Translations under genes and position numbers: made by a program
Shown: one piece after another, positions 45,202-55,410 of the stretch
Position numbering within the stretch: position 1 is the first letter of the stretch
Layout: every line of letters begins with the position of its first letter
Notes under the pieces: generated by a model
What the model saw: only the letters and a program-made list of their open reading frames with translations
What the model was told of the DNA's origin: nothing
The model's database searches: none
Assembly (NCBI GenBank): GCA_944990035.1
Contig: CALYLX010000142.1
Location: 1,612,001-1,676,000 of the forward strand
Length of the DNA stretch: 64,000 nt
Origin: Clitopilus passeckerianus
Lineage: Eukaryota > Basidiomycota > Agaricomycetes > Agaricales > Entolomataceae
Reading direction: 5' to 3'

Positions 45202-46789
45202 ATGAACACTACCCTTGCTCCCAGGCGACCTCCTCCCACTTTTGCTACCGCGGACCAACTTGCTGTCCTTCAGGCCGCCTTTGATCCTCGTAAGCTAAGG
45301 ACGACAGCACAAGAAATTCAAAGCTTGACGGAGGAGACTGGCTTGTACGTTACCTTTTCATCATCTACGCAGATATATGCACCCCAAAATGCGCATATAT
45401 CCTCACATATCTGTTTTCTCTCTCGCGAAAGCTTTTTTTGAACCCTGCCCTTGATGTTCTTAGGTCGTCGAAATGGATCACCTCCTGGTTTGGTCGCCAG
45501 CGACGAAAAATCAAAACGGAAGAGGACGACTCTGGGCTGCTCACCAGTGCTCCAACATCTCAGGCCACTACAAAAAAGGTGAAAGAGAAGAAGTCTATGA
45601 AAGACAAAAATACGGCTATATGCGCTCCCAAGAAGCCCAAAACTGAGTACTGCGAACCAACCTTGAGTGGACCTGTGATTTCTACCAATGACGATATCGA
45701 GCTTCTTGACCCGCCTGCCTCTGAGAAATCCAAGAAAGCTGTCAGGGGACGGCCCAAAGGATCAGTTGCTAAAAAACGTAAGGCCGGGGCTGCTCTGCCT
45801 GAGGGGAATTCTCGATCTCGCAAGCGTCCTGCACCCGCTCGACAACCGACGTCCACCCTTGTTCCCAACTATACCTCCCAGAATCAGGGTACTTCCCCAC
45901 AGGATATACTAGACATATCTTCCGATAGCTCCTGCTTCCAAGTTGCAATTCCTGCTAAACCTCAGACACCTGTCGATCCATCCCAGGATGCCCAGCATCT
46001 CATCAAGCCATTCACTATTCGACAGGTGCATATGCCATCTAGCACCTTGGAGCAGCCCTTCAACGCATTCGAGAATCTTTCTAATCTCTCTATGAACGAT
46101 GACCTGCTGGTTCAGAATTACACGTATTCTGACTTTGCGCCCAAAATTCCTACTTCGGTGGCTGCTGCGTGTAGACGTCAAGGTACAACGGGCGCTCAAG
46201 GGGGAGCAGCGACTGAATTCCAGGCGCCAGCATCCGTTCCTGCTTCTTTTCCGACATCTCGAGTAGTTCCTCTTTCTTCAAGGCCGCGCCTTCTCCCTCT
46301 TACCCAGGATTATTCACCAGCAAACCTCGTCCCTGCACAATACTCTAGTTCACCTGCTCCTGTTCCCGCTGGGCTCACTGACTTTGCATCTGATCCTCTC
46401 CTCGGCCTTGGTGAAATTGACCTGTCGAAACATTGGCCACTGTTCGACTCTCCGGCCGGGAAAGAGAATGTTCAGCCGATGTTGAAGGCAGCACCACAAA
46501 CTCAACCCTTCTCGTCGGTGTCGTCAGGTAATTGTGCAATTTGTTCCTGAGCCGAGCTTGTTTACATCTTTGAACAGAAAAACTGCTGTGGGACCCTACA
46601 GCGACCCCTTTGAAACACCTTTCCGTGCTCCAGCCGTTCAGCACCGTGAATACTCTGGATGGCGTTCGCGCAATTTTCGATCGGGAATCCACGACGGAGG
46701 CATTGTTGAACGACCATCTGGTTGAAGAGGATCCATTCCAAGCTGCGATGGGCCTTGTGTTCCTCCGTAGTACTGGGCTTAGTTGGTAG
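45202..46789 (+). CDS. homeodomain-like transcription factor with atypical recognition helix
   Basis: 472 residues from exons 45202-45344, 45464-46527 and 46578-46789. Residues ~13-72 form a homeodomain: FATADQLAVLQAAFDPRKLR, TTAQEIQSLTEETGL, then SSKWITSWFGRQRRKIK joined across intron 1. Helix 3 reads WFGRQRRK, so the position of the near-invariant Asn51 (as in WFQN) appears to be Arg. The rest is low-complexity with basic nuclear-localisation patches (KSKKAVRGRPKGSVAKKRK, which includes an AT-hook-like RGRPKG) and a Ser/Pro-rich region. A leucine-rich C-terminus follows (LLNDHLVEEDPFQAAMGLVF). It could be related to HD-type regulators, but no second HD gene lies nearby, so a mating-type locus is not indicated. 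Confidence 0.85.
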
Positions 46790-46948
46790 TCTAGATTTGT
46801 AGAGTTGTGGACTGCGGTGTTTGTACGAATTCGACGTCATGATGATGCCTTCGGACTGTCCCGGGAAATCAAGCCGAACCTGAGGTGGCTTCGAGTTTTC
46901 CGCTGAGTTGACCGTTCGTTTCATTGTTCACCTTTCACCAAAACTACC

Positions 46949-47836
46949 ATGTCGTTCGCTGCTGCCAGGACCGCATTCTCTGCCTCTGCTAGGGCATCCT
47001 TGAGGTCTGCTCGTATGAGCCGGGTGGGCGCAAGAAGAATGAACTCCTCACACGCCGCTCCGGCAAAAAAGAGTGACTTGCCTTGGATCGTACGTCGACT
47101 TCTAGCACCTTAGATTCTGCGGGGAAAATGACCAATATATGTCTAGGTTGGCTCTGCAGTCGTTTTCGGCCCAGCTGTGAGTAGCAGGTCAATTTAATGC
47201 ACGAGTGGAACAACGTCACTAAACTCCGCGCCACTCTTTTCTAGCTGCTCTACCTGCTGTCGCCCTCTGCGCGCAAGAACACTCACCATGCGCACAATGA
47301 CGCGCACGACTTCCCGGGGCACAAGGAGAAGAAGGAGTCTGAGAAACACGAGCCCGTCATTGTGAAGGATGACGAAGGCACTGAAGCCGATGTTTCCCAG
47401 TCCATCACCCGCGCTGAACAGGATGATGCTCCTCAGGCTGAACCCGAAGCCTCAAAAGCTCCTTCGGAGAAAGCTGCTGATGAGAAGGCCGGCGAATCTG
47501 AGGCTGTGGAGGACTCTGCTAAGGTGTGTATATTCTGGTTTACTGGGCGTCCCTCACTCATTCTAGCTTCAAATTTTTGTACAGTCCACCGCCACCGACC
47601 CTGAGCCTCACACGTCCGAACCTTCTCCTGAGACTGAGACCCAAGCTGCCCGCTCGGGTGAGAAGACCACCTCCTTCGAGGAGGACAAAACCCCAGTCAA
47701 CCAGGGAGTTGCAAGGGATGCCGCAAAGGTATAGTCGGTCCAATTATTATTAGCTCGGGACCTAGGGCTCATCGTTTACTAGGAGGGTGTTGCACCCAAG
47801 GAGGCCGACTCGTCGAAGCCTACTTCGACTGCTTAG
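46949..47836 (+). CDS. small mitochondrial membrane protein, uncharacterised
   Basis: Four introns. The N-terminus is Ser/Ala/Arg-rich and looks like a mitochondrial import signal (MSFAAARTAFSASARASLRS, ARMSRVGARRMNSSHAAP). One membrane helix follows across two introns (LPWIVGSAVVFGPALLYLL). The rest is a hydrophilic, acidic, disordered tail rich in Glu, Lys, Ala and Pro (KEKKESEKHEPVIVKDDEGT, AEPEASKAPSEKAADEKAGE). The layout recalls short single-span mitochondrial proteins conserved among Basidiomycota. No enzymatic motif was found. The start was chosen at the first ATG giving the targeting signal; the stop is at 47834-47836. Confidence 0.8.
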
Positions 47837-48165
47837 AGACACATCGGACTTGATATCCTTATTGAACTTTGTCGTAGAACATGGAATTGAGAGAAATTTC
47901 ATTTCACTTTCTTTTTTTCCTGGTGTGCTTGACGCTTCGGCAATTTAGGCATCAGAGACCTGACACAATCGTAACGTCATTACGGGGCTGCTGGCTAGCC
48001 TTCTTGGGTAATCGCTCGCAACAGGTCATTTAATACCGAACCAATGTCTTGCGTCACTTGTACGCGATGATACACATCATTCTCTTATTTGCCTAAAACT
48101 ACTATATGCTTTTCTATATAGTTGCTGGGAAGCGTCCTGGCTTCGCGACCAGCGGAGGAACCACA
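47837..48165. other. intergenic region
   Basis: Just over 300 bases; no gene seen. Confidence 0.45.
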
Positions 48166-48996
48166 ATGTACGAAGATGGCGCATACTTTTTCCAAGATAT
48201 AATATTCTCAGTGAGCCTTTTTGGTTTGTATTGGCTACTCTGGCTGAGATGCTCCCTCCTAAGGTGGAAGACACTCTGTTCAAGGTTCCTCGCCATCACT
48301 TCGAACAAGATTCGGTCGTCTTCCGCGGAATGTTCACCCTCCCACCCCCTTCAGATCGACCTGCCGACGGTAGCTCCAAAGAGAATCCACTGAGGCTGGA
48401 CGGAATCAGGAAATCAGAGTTTGCCGCCTTTCTGCAAGTCATTTGTCCCAAGTACGTGCTACCCCGATTTCATGTGAAACTAGGTTGAAAGTCAATGTGA
48501 TATTTCCTGCAGGCGTTTCAACACCCCCCTTCCCAAACTTAGCTGGCAAGGATGGGCATCGGTGTTACATCTGTCTACTCTTTGGGAATTCGAAGCGGTG
48601 AAGGCCATCGCAATAAAATCTATGGAACCCCTCCCTGGGATCGATCCCCTTGAGCGTTTCCGCCTTTCGAGACAGTACAACCTCGCGGAATGGTATTGGC
48701 CTGCCTTATTACAGCTCGCTGATGGCCCTCGAATCGCCTCTGACGACCCTTTGGCCAAAGTTCTCGAAGCAGCGCTCGTCGAGGAGATGGGGCTGGACTT
48801 CACATTCAGGGTGGCTATGCTCCAGGGTGTGATGTTGGGTATTAGGGGGATACATGCAAGTGCCAAATCGAGTGTGATGGGGAGGTATAAGAGGGATCAT
48901 ATAACGAATCTGTTTGCCAGGGAGTTGAGTGGTGCGCCTTTTGAGAAATGTTCGGAGAGGTTGAAGGGGCTGTGTAATGAGTTGGCGAAACCGTGA
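48166..48996 (+). CDS. BTB/POZ domain protein, copy A
   Basis: 238 residues from exons 48166-48210, 48264-48451 and 48513-48996. It follows the layout of the expanded Agaricomycete BTB family: MYEDGAYFFQDIIFS joined to VEDTLFKVPRHHFEQDSVVF, then FRGMFTLPPPSD, the DGIRKSEFAAFLQVICPKRF segment, and a helical C-terminus (LSTLWEFEAVKAIAIKSMEP, YNLAEWYWPALLQLADGPR). The conserved EWYWPALL motif is shared with copy B. Such proteins may act as CUL3 adaptors, but the targets are unknown. The start could lie slightly upstream because the usual first strand is only partly present. Confidence 0.85.
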
Positions 48997-50568
48997 AGGA
49001 TGGGTCTGGGGTTTGTGAATAGTGGGGAGTTAGGCTTTCTTTTCGCATGATCGGCGCTGACAAGGTGCATACAGGAACTGTGGCGTTTACTAGATGTTTT
49101 ACTGGTATTTCTGTCCGTTTTGTAATTCAGGCTTTTGGGGGAATCAAAGACACTTCGGTGCATTGGCGCTGGCAAAACTCTGTGGCAGCAATTTTGTCCT
49201 GGCCGCATAGAACCTTGGCAGTCGACTTGCTGCGGATAAGTGACAGCAAATGAACTACCCTCACTCACATGGAGGCAGGTGTTCACAATTTCCTTCTCCG
49301 ATGGGCGTCGATGCAAAGTATGACCTGCCTACAGGCTTCGTTTCGTTGGATTCTTAATTCGGACGAAAGGATGGGTAAGCTTCTGACTTTGCTCCAGCCT
49401 TCGTCTCCACTTCCCGCCTCTTCTTGCTTCGTATTCTCCCCACACTGCAGGAAAGTAGGGCTCCTTTGAGTGGATGACTATCCGCAGGGAAATCGATGTT
49501 AGATACGTATTTTAGAGTCCAAGCGAATGATGGCGGACTACGAAGTGTTAGAAATATTGGGGTCACACGTATCCGTAGGCATGTCTGGAGAACGGGATGA
49601 TATCTTCGAGAGTGGGGCTCGGAACCCAGCTTTTCCCTTGTATGGGTTCACTTATCAAGGGACGCACTTCGGACTAGCCACAATTGGGCTTCGTAAGGGT
49701 TTATTATCTACCAAAAGCTTGATTCTATTCTGAAAGGAGGGTCCGACCCCCTCCTTCAGACTTAGATTCTGGAGCTGCTCCACAACGTCCGAATAAGATA
49801 TTTTCACAACCGACGTCAAGCGGCATGCCCGGCATTGCTCGCATATCACACTTTTATAACTGACATTATAAGATTATATTCGACGAACCCTGCGGAAAGT
49901 CACCCAGTCTTTTGATGAGTCTTGGAATTGCAACCCTAGATCGCATATCCCAAATCGGTAGATGGCGGTAGCGCTCGGCTTTCGGATCAGTCCTCGCCCA
50001 CGAAAAGGAACCTTTTTGCCACCGATTATAGATGTCCACCGAGACAATACGGACGTCGGTGGAGGAAGCAATTTGATTCCATGCCTCATTCATCCAGGAA
50101 ACGTTGCATTTGGTTTCACCCTAACGAGTGAGGCTTCTTCCATTGCACCACCTGCAAAACTCTAAGGCTAAACCTGTCGCCTACAGCGGTGGGCGTTCAT
50201 CTCAAAATTTCACGCAACGCTTCAAACATGCACATTGCACACCAGAGTTCGTGGAGCTGAAGCAAAGCTTACCCGAGAGAAATTGATCGCTTCGCGGAAG
50301 GACACCACCCCAGATTGTGGCATCATTGACGGTTGAGTCCCCCATGATGCGAGTGCCAAGAGCTGCCAATCCTCGGGAATCGATAATTTGGTAAAGGTTA
50401 CCCCGCTCGGGTCGACGCTCACGAACCAGCCTTCTTTATGTACTGTCATGCTGGAAACGGCGTGTAGGTGCACCGCTAGAACTCACATTCCCTGCCGGAT
50501 CTTGGTGTTGGTACATATATACCCTGCATTTCAAGGGGATGGTAGCACCACCATTTTCCAATACGAAA
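48997..50568. other. gene-poor region between the BTB genes
   Basis: About 1.5 kb with no supported gene. Short minus-strand frames at about 49866-50473 (for example KLSIPEDWQLLALASWG) have a protein-like composition but are broken by stops and show no domain. They could be a decayed gene. Confidence 0.4.
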
Positions 50569-51538
50569 ATGGCCAATCCAGCTTACATCCATGCACCTCT
50601 TACCTCCACACCTCCTCCCAAGCAGATTGGATCCAGTGACTATGTATGTTCAAATAGTTTGACAGATAACCCGTTCTGCCAGTACATTGTCTTTCTGGTG
50701 AGAGATTCGGCATATTTGTTAGGATTGGACTGCTGACTTGATTATACGTCAGGTTGAGCACACTTTTTTCACATTACCTCGCCACTGTTTTGAGCAAGGA
50801 TCCGATCTCTTTCGCGATCTCTTCACCCTACCACGCATCCCAGGTCAGCAACCAGAAGGAACCTCCAAAGAGCGTCCAATTCGCCTAGATGGAATTTCGA
50901 AGGCAGATTTTATTCCTTTCGCCAAAGTTTTATGCCAAGAGTAAGCCCCCTGTTCTCCCTAAAGGCGTCTTAGGTCTTGATTGCTTGCGTCATCCAGAGT
51001 TTATGAGGCATTGACATGGTTAGCTTGGCTATCCGTATTCAAGCTCGCCAGCATGTGGGACTTTGAAACCGTTCGAAGAAAGGCCCTTCGAGAAATGACC
51101 CTCATGAGGATTTCCCCTGTAGACCGGATCATGACTGCAAGAAAGTACGACATCCAAGAATGGTATTGGCCCGCGTTACTGCAGCTTTCGGAAATGCAAG
51201 GATGTCTCGACGATGAAGATGCCAAGCGACTAGGATTTGACTTTAGTCGCCGCGTATATGGACTACAGTGCTTCCGGAAAGGGCTGCAAGTTTCGAACTA
51301 CAGATACAAGCACTGTTCGCCCATGTATATGAAGCTCACAGAGAATCACTTCGTAGACTTCTTCAAGGAGGAGTTGAAAGGTGTTCCCTTGGCGAGTTGT
51401 TCAGCGGAAGTACAGGGCCTTTGCGAGAAAATCAGGGCGCCAGTGGTGAAGAATGTTGGGCTTGGCAAGACCACGAGTTCATTGACTCCTAGTGGAAGCA
51501 ATGTGAAAACTGGGAAGAAGTATGTCATCATGTCATGA
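50569..51538 (+). CDS. BTB/POZ domain protein, copy B
   Basis: 285 residues from exons 50569-50697, 50753-50940 and 50998-51538 (an in-frame ATG at 50539 would add ten residues). It shares the architecture and intron positions of copy A: CQYIVFLVEHTFFTLPRHCF, EQGSDLFRDLFTLPRIPG, LDGISKADFIPFAKVLCQEV, LASMWDFETVRRKALREM and YDIQEWYWPALLQLSEM. It differs by a longer N-terminal region (YIHAPLTSTPPPKQIGSS) and a basic C-terminal extension (KTTSSLTPSGSNVKTGKK). A likely adaptor for protein degradation or transcription; function unknown. Confidence 0.85.
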
Positions 51539-51880
51539 GGTTCAGTCATCATCAAAAAATGTCGAATTATCGAACAGTTATGCCACGAATTGTTACATTT
51601 CCGTACAAATTGTATTTAATATGTAATCATAGGACTATGCTGTACGGCCAACAAGCTTGCTTTTGGTAGTACTCAGAAGACATGAGATTCGAATGAAAAT
51701 TAGAGAAAATGGCGGAGGAGGGCATAGACTCGACACCTGCTTGGTAAAGCATGGTCGATGGGGCTGGACCTAAACGCGTTCGGTGGTATGAGTATCATGC
51801 GTTGCAATGGTGCCCTGGAGCTCCTCCGGAGGAGCATGTTGGTTCCTTCGACGCGACCGGGCGTTTCTGGGGTATAGCAA
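51539..51880. other. intergenic region, BTB copy B / aquaporin copy A
   Basis: 3' flanks of two convergent genes; no coding signal recognised. Confidence 0.45.
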
Positions 51881-53241
51881 TCAGCCCAAAGACGAGTGGC
51901 CAGTGGGGACTACGGACGGTCTGTTCGTGATACTTTCATCGCCTATGAATAACATGGAGTCATACAGTGCGCCACCCGCAAGCCCTCCTAGGAAGGTAGC
52001 CATGATGGGGCACCAGATCCAGTATTGACTACGAAATAGATGAGCTTTCGAGTGAACGGTAAAGGAAGAAATCCTCGACGTACTTGCGGAAAGTGAAGAC
52101 CGATTTACCATATCCAACCATAGCCGTCAAGAATCGGGGGCCAAGGTCACGAGCTGGGTTCATAGCGAAGCCTAAGGACGGTCATCTCAGCATTGAAAGA
52201 CGTTTATGCAATGTGCGACGCACCTGTCAGGCTCCCAAAGGATGCGACGATGCCGGTGAACACGACGAAGAGAAGCAGAGGAGAAGTACCACCCTGCGGA
52301 GCCATGTTGTTTTTGTCGGTCATAGCGAATACCATGAAGACCAGGATCGCAGTAAGGAAAAATTCGCAGAAAAATGCGGAGACGTTCGTCAAGAAAGGTG
52401 CCTGAAGAGACCTGGTGAGATATCAAGGGATGAAATGTTATTTATTACTCACAGCATATGTAGCAAACAAGTTCGCAGTTTTGAGAGTTCTGATGTTGCT
52501 ACCCCCTTCAACGATGCTGATGGCATGGAACCATTGAGCATACACGAGAGCAGCTCCGATGACCCCGCCCAACAGCTGCGCTGCCCAATACATCTGGGAC
52601 ATGATCAGATGTGCCGAACGACGCGGAATGGCTCGGATGTACTCACAGGAACCTTCCTCCAAGGGAATCGCCTGAAGACGGCGAGGGCAAGTGTGATCGC
52701 GGGATTCATATGCCCTCCAGATATCCCTCCGCAAGCCCAACCACCCATAGCGATACCAGCTGCCCAACCGAGAACGTTCGAGGCAGGATCCTAGGGTGCA
52801 TGAGCAACCGATCGTCAAGTATTAAACAAGGATTAAACATACCCCTCTTGGGGTTGGAAAGACATTTGGGTCCGCGGTGAGCGTGCTCTGACAGTTTGCG
52901 CCTAGGCCGAACATGACCAAGAACGACGTTCCTATCAGCTCTGCAGCAGGTTCACGGATGCGTTGACTAGAATGGCTTAGATATCCGAGAAGAAACAAGA
53001 ACGGAAAATTAACATACCGGAACTTTGCCCAACGGTTCGGTTGGTATGTGAGGTTAGAGTTCGCCTCCACGCTCGGGCCAGTAGTTGGCTCTTTGTCATA
53101 GTGAGTAGTATTTCGGCTAGTAACATCGTCGCGGCCGAAGTCTTCGATGTGGGTACTTCCTCCAGATTGGGATTTCTCCCCTAGAAACGCATTGGAAGCA
53201 GGTCGACCCCGGCCATTTGGGAAGTCCTGGTTGCGTGACAT
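51881..53241 (-). CDS. aquaglyceroporin (MIP family), copy A
   Basis: Membrane channel for water, glycerol or similar small solutes. The start is ATG 53241 ([16 protein letters not shown]); an in-frame ATG at 53379 is possible but lies in promoter-like sequence. A long polar N-terminus is followed by six helices. Motifs are [20 protein letters not shown], the first NPA box ([18 protein letters not shown]), [20 protein letters not shown], and the second NPA box in GlpF form ([20 protein letters not shown]), whose Asp after NPAR favours a glycerol-conducting channel. It ends [11 protein letters not shown]. Several short introns interrupt it. A paralogue lies at 57911-59339. Confidence 0.92.
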
Positions 53242-53773
53242 CGTGTTAAATGGTTCAAGTAGTGGACTGTTGAGCTGTGTGAGGCAACGAGGGAGGGAGG
53301 GAGGGAATGAGAGATAAGGTGAGTGGACGCTCGAGGCAATATGGAATTCTGGCATTGGTGCCAATGAAACAGATTCCATGGCGTCATCCAGTACAGAACC
53401 ATCTTAGACCATCGTTCCTGGGCACTTTCTGCAAAGAACTGAGTACTACGCCATACTGAGACTCGATGTTCATCTCCAGCCGGCCAATCTCCAGCAAGTA
53501 GAGTCTCTGTTGGGCCACCAGCAAATTTCAAAACGCTCTGAACGTTGCAGCGACCGAAGACCAGGTGAGCCAGTTTTGTTTCAGACATCTCGAATATCCT
53601 GATGGGCCGCTTGCGGCCAAGATCGTGGGGTGAAGATAGGGATGAATTGACGTGACGAGGGCGGATGAGATCGAGTTGTCCACCCTTCCTCCTTTTAGTT
53701 ATAGCCGACAAGCGTAGGGGTAGGAAATCGCTGAGACATAAATAGTTCGATGTTTTCACGCATACAAGTGAGC
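53242..53773. other. intergenic region upstream of aquaporin copy A
   Basis: No supported gene. An open minus-strand frame through it lacks domain content and probably represents promoter and 5' untranslated sequence of the aquaporin. Confidence 0.45.
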
Positions 53774-54506
53774 CTACGTTTCTAGTTTAGTGGACCAACT
53801 AGATGCCAATGAGCAAGAGTAAAACCACATGGCCCAGCTGTACTCACTATAGTCATAGATTAGCCGTGCAGTGAACACTTCATTTGCTGGACCTGTGAAT
53901 TTTACTTTCCGGGCATATCGCCTTTCACCATTAATTGTTGCCATACCCCATGTCTGCGTTATTCCTATTAGTTCACCTCGCAGAAATGCATCAACGGTTT
54001 GCTCACCTGCTCAACAGTCCATGGTATCTTATTTTTTGGCGTGTCGCTTGAGACGCGCCCATAAACCAAACCAGTGTCCAACGAGTCCTCAGTCCATACA
54101 ATGTCGGTACAGGAATCAGACAGCTCATCGTTTGGTGTCCTCCGTGCTTGCCCAACCACGTATCCGAATACATGATCTGAATGGTTTTTCATCTCCCAAT
54201 CTAACACCCAATTCTCGGTGACTGAAGCAATGCGGAGGGCGCCGAAAAGTGATTGGGCTATGTCGACACGTTCGACTCCTTCCGAGTCAGTGTAATGCTT
54301 GATATAAAGATGCAGCTGCCCGAGATCGAGAGCTTTGCGAACTAGCCAGTTGACCCCTGCAAGCTTGAGCACTTCGTATTTCATGTCAGTGAGTTCTTTG
54401 TTCTGAGGTTGTTCATTAGTTCTTAGTCAAGGGAGTCAAATGAAGCCCCTACCAAAGAGAATTTTCCACTGAGGTTGCCGATCGTCAGGGATTCTGGGGC
54501 TGCCAT
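53774..54506 (-). CDS. conserved fungal calycin-like protein
   Basis: The start is ATG 54506 (MAAPESLTIGNLSGKFSL); an intron near 54454-54405 joins to NKELTDMKYEVLKLAGVNWL. Family-like segments follow: RKALDLGQLHLYIKHYTDSE, VDIAQSLFGALRIASVTENW, LDWEMKNHSDHVFGYVVGQA. A second intron leads to TWGMATINGERRYARKVKFT and a YARLIYDY-like end. The pattern (T.NRxLDW, DhiFG.V.G, WGfe.i.G.R) is common to small uncharacterised ascomycete and basidiomycete proteins that resemble lipocalin/calycin folds. Ligand binding is inference. The exact C-terminus is uncertain; the first in-frame stop is at 53774-53776. Confidence 0.65.
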
Positions 54507-55162
54507 GCTGTTCTTCGTATGTTCCACGTATGTGTCAATGGTGAAGAGCGACGTTTGAATAGTTTGTTGAAAAGCATGAATCCTGTCAATGTATTTTTCC
54601 ACGTTCCTGACTGGTTCGTAACTAGAAGCAAGGGCTTCTCCCGAATAGCTGTCGGCAATGAGACTAGATAGTATTGAAAGGCTCTTCTCCCTTTGGCTAG
54701 GCTGCGAAGCTCATCTTCGCTCGCAATTTTCATCTCACGATGGTGGCTCTAAGCGTCGGGAAGAAGGGCTTGTCGATGCATTGGACATAGGTTTTCTGTG
54801 CCAGCATTTCTGAAAGTATACGCGTTTGAATACATGTGGCGCAGTGTTTGAAACTTGAAGGCTCTGGGTGAAGAGCAAGGGACCTAGAGACGTCGGACTT
54901 CGAAACCCGACCGAAGGAGACACTAGCCTAGCGCTTGTTCGGCGCTTATCAGGACTACTTGCCATGGATGTCCACCCACCAGAGCTTTAACTCATCGACA
55001 ACTTCAATTTTCCTGACAAGATATTGTTACGGGTTATCCCGTGAGTACTGAGAACGAGACTCAAGCCAACGAGGGTAGAAAACGCGTAAATTAATATTAT
55101 ATGGAATTGTTACTGTATGTAATATGTATGGCTCCGAGTTCTCTCAGGTTGCGTGTACAATG
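54507..55162. other. intergenic region
   Basis: Contains a short minus-strand open frame at 54735-54965 with no recognisable domain and, otherwise, no supported gene. Confidence 0.4.
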
Positions 55163-55410
55163 TTAGCTACTCAACCTTCGTGCCCACTGTCGTTCCTTCT
55201 GATCTCGATCTCGTGCCAACAGATGCAACTGCCTGGCAGATTTTTTGTCATGATACCCCCGCAACCCGCTGACTCTTACAGCATCCCTCAACATGTCAGA
55301 AAATATTTCCTTCCCAAATCCCATCCCCTTCTGATATCGCACACGCTGGAAGAAGCCCGGCCAAGTATTCACCTGATAAATGGCCTTCACCTCGTCCACC
55401 ATTCTTTCCG
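55163..55410 (-). other. displaced C-terminal coding segment of the E2/F-box-like gene
   Basis: An open frame begins ERMVDEVKAIYQVNTWPGFF and runs about 80 codons (QRVRYQKGMGFGKEIFSDML, DKKSARQLHLLARDRD) to a stop at 55163-55165. It directly continues the protein upstream but lies in another frame from the one ending at 55411. No intron was found that links them. It is best explained as the true C-terminus shifted by a small insertion or deletion, or by a sequence error. Confidence 0.55.

Noticed and set aside
45202..46789. Mating-type (HD1/HD2) locus
   Set aside because: Only one homeodomain gene is present, the neighbours are not those usually flanking the HD mating-type locus, and no divergent HD partner was found.
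52084..52794. Long + strand open frame of 236 codons
   Set aside because: It lies antisense to the aquaporin copy A exons, has no domain, and the minus strand carries both NPA boxes.
53181..53759. Minus-strand frame of 192 codons upstream of aquaporin copy A
   Set aside because: No domain, no coding-like conservation pattern, and it overlaps the probable aquaporin promoter in a different frame.
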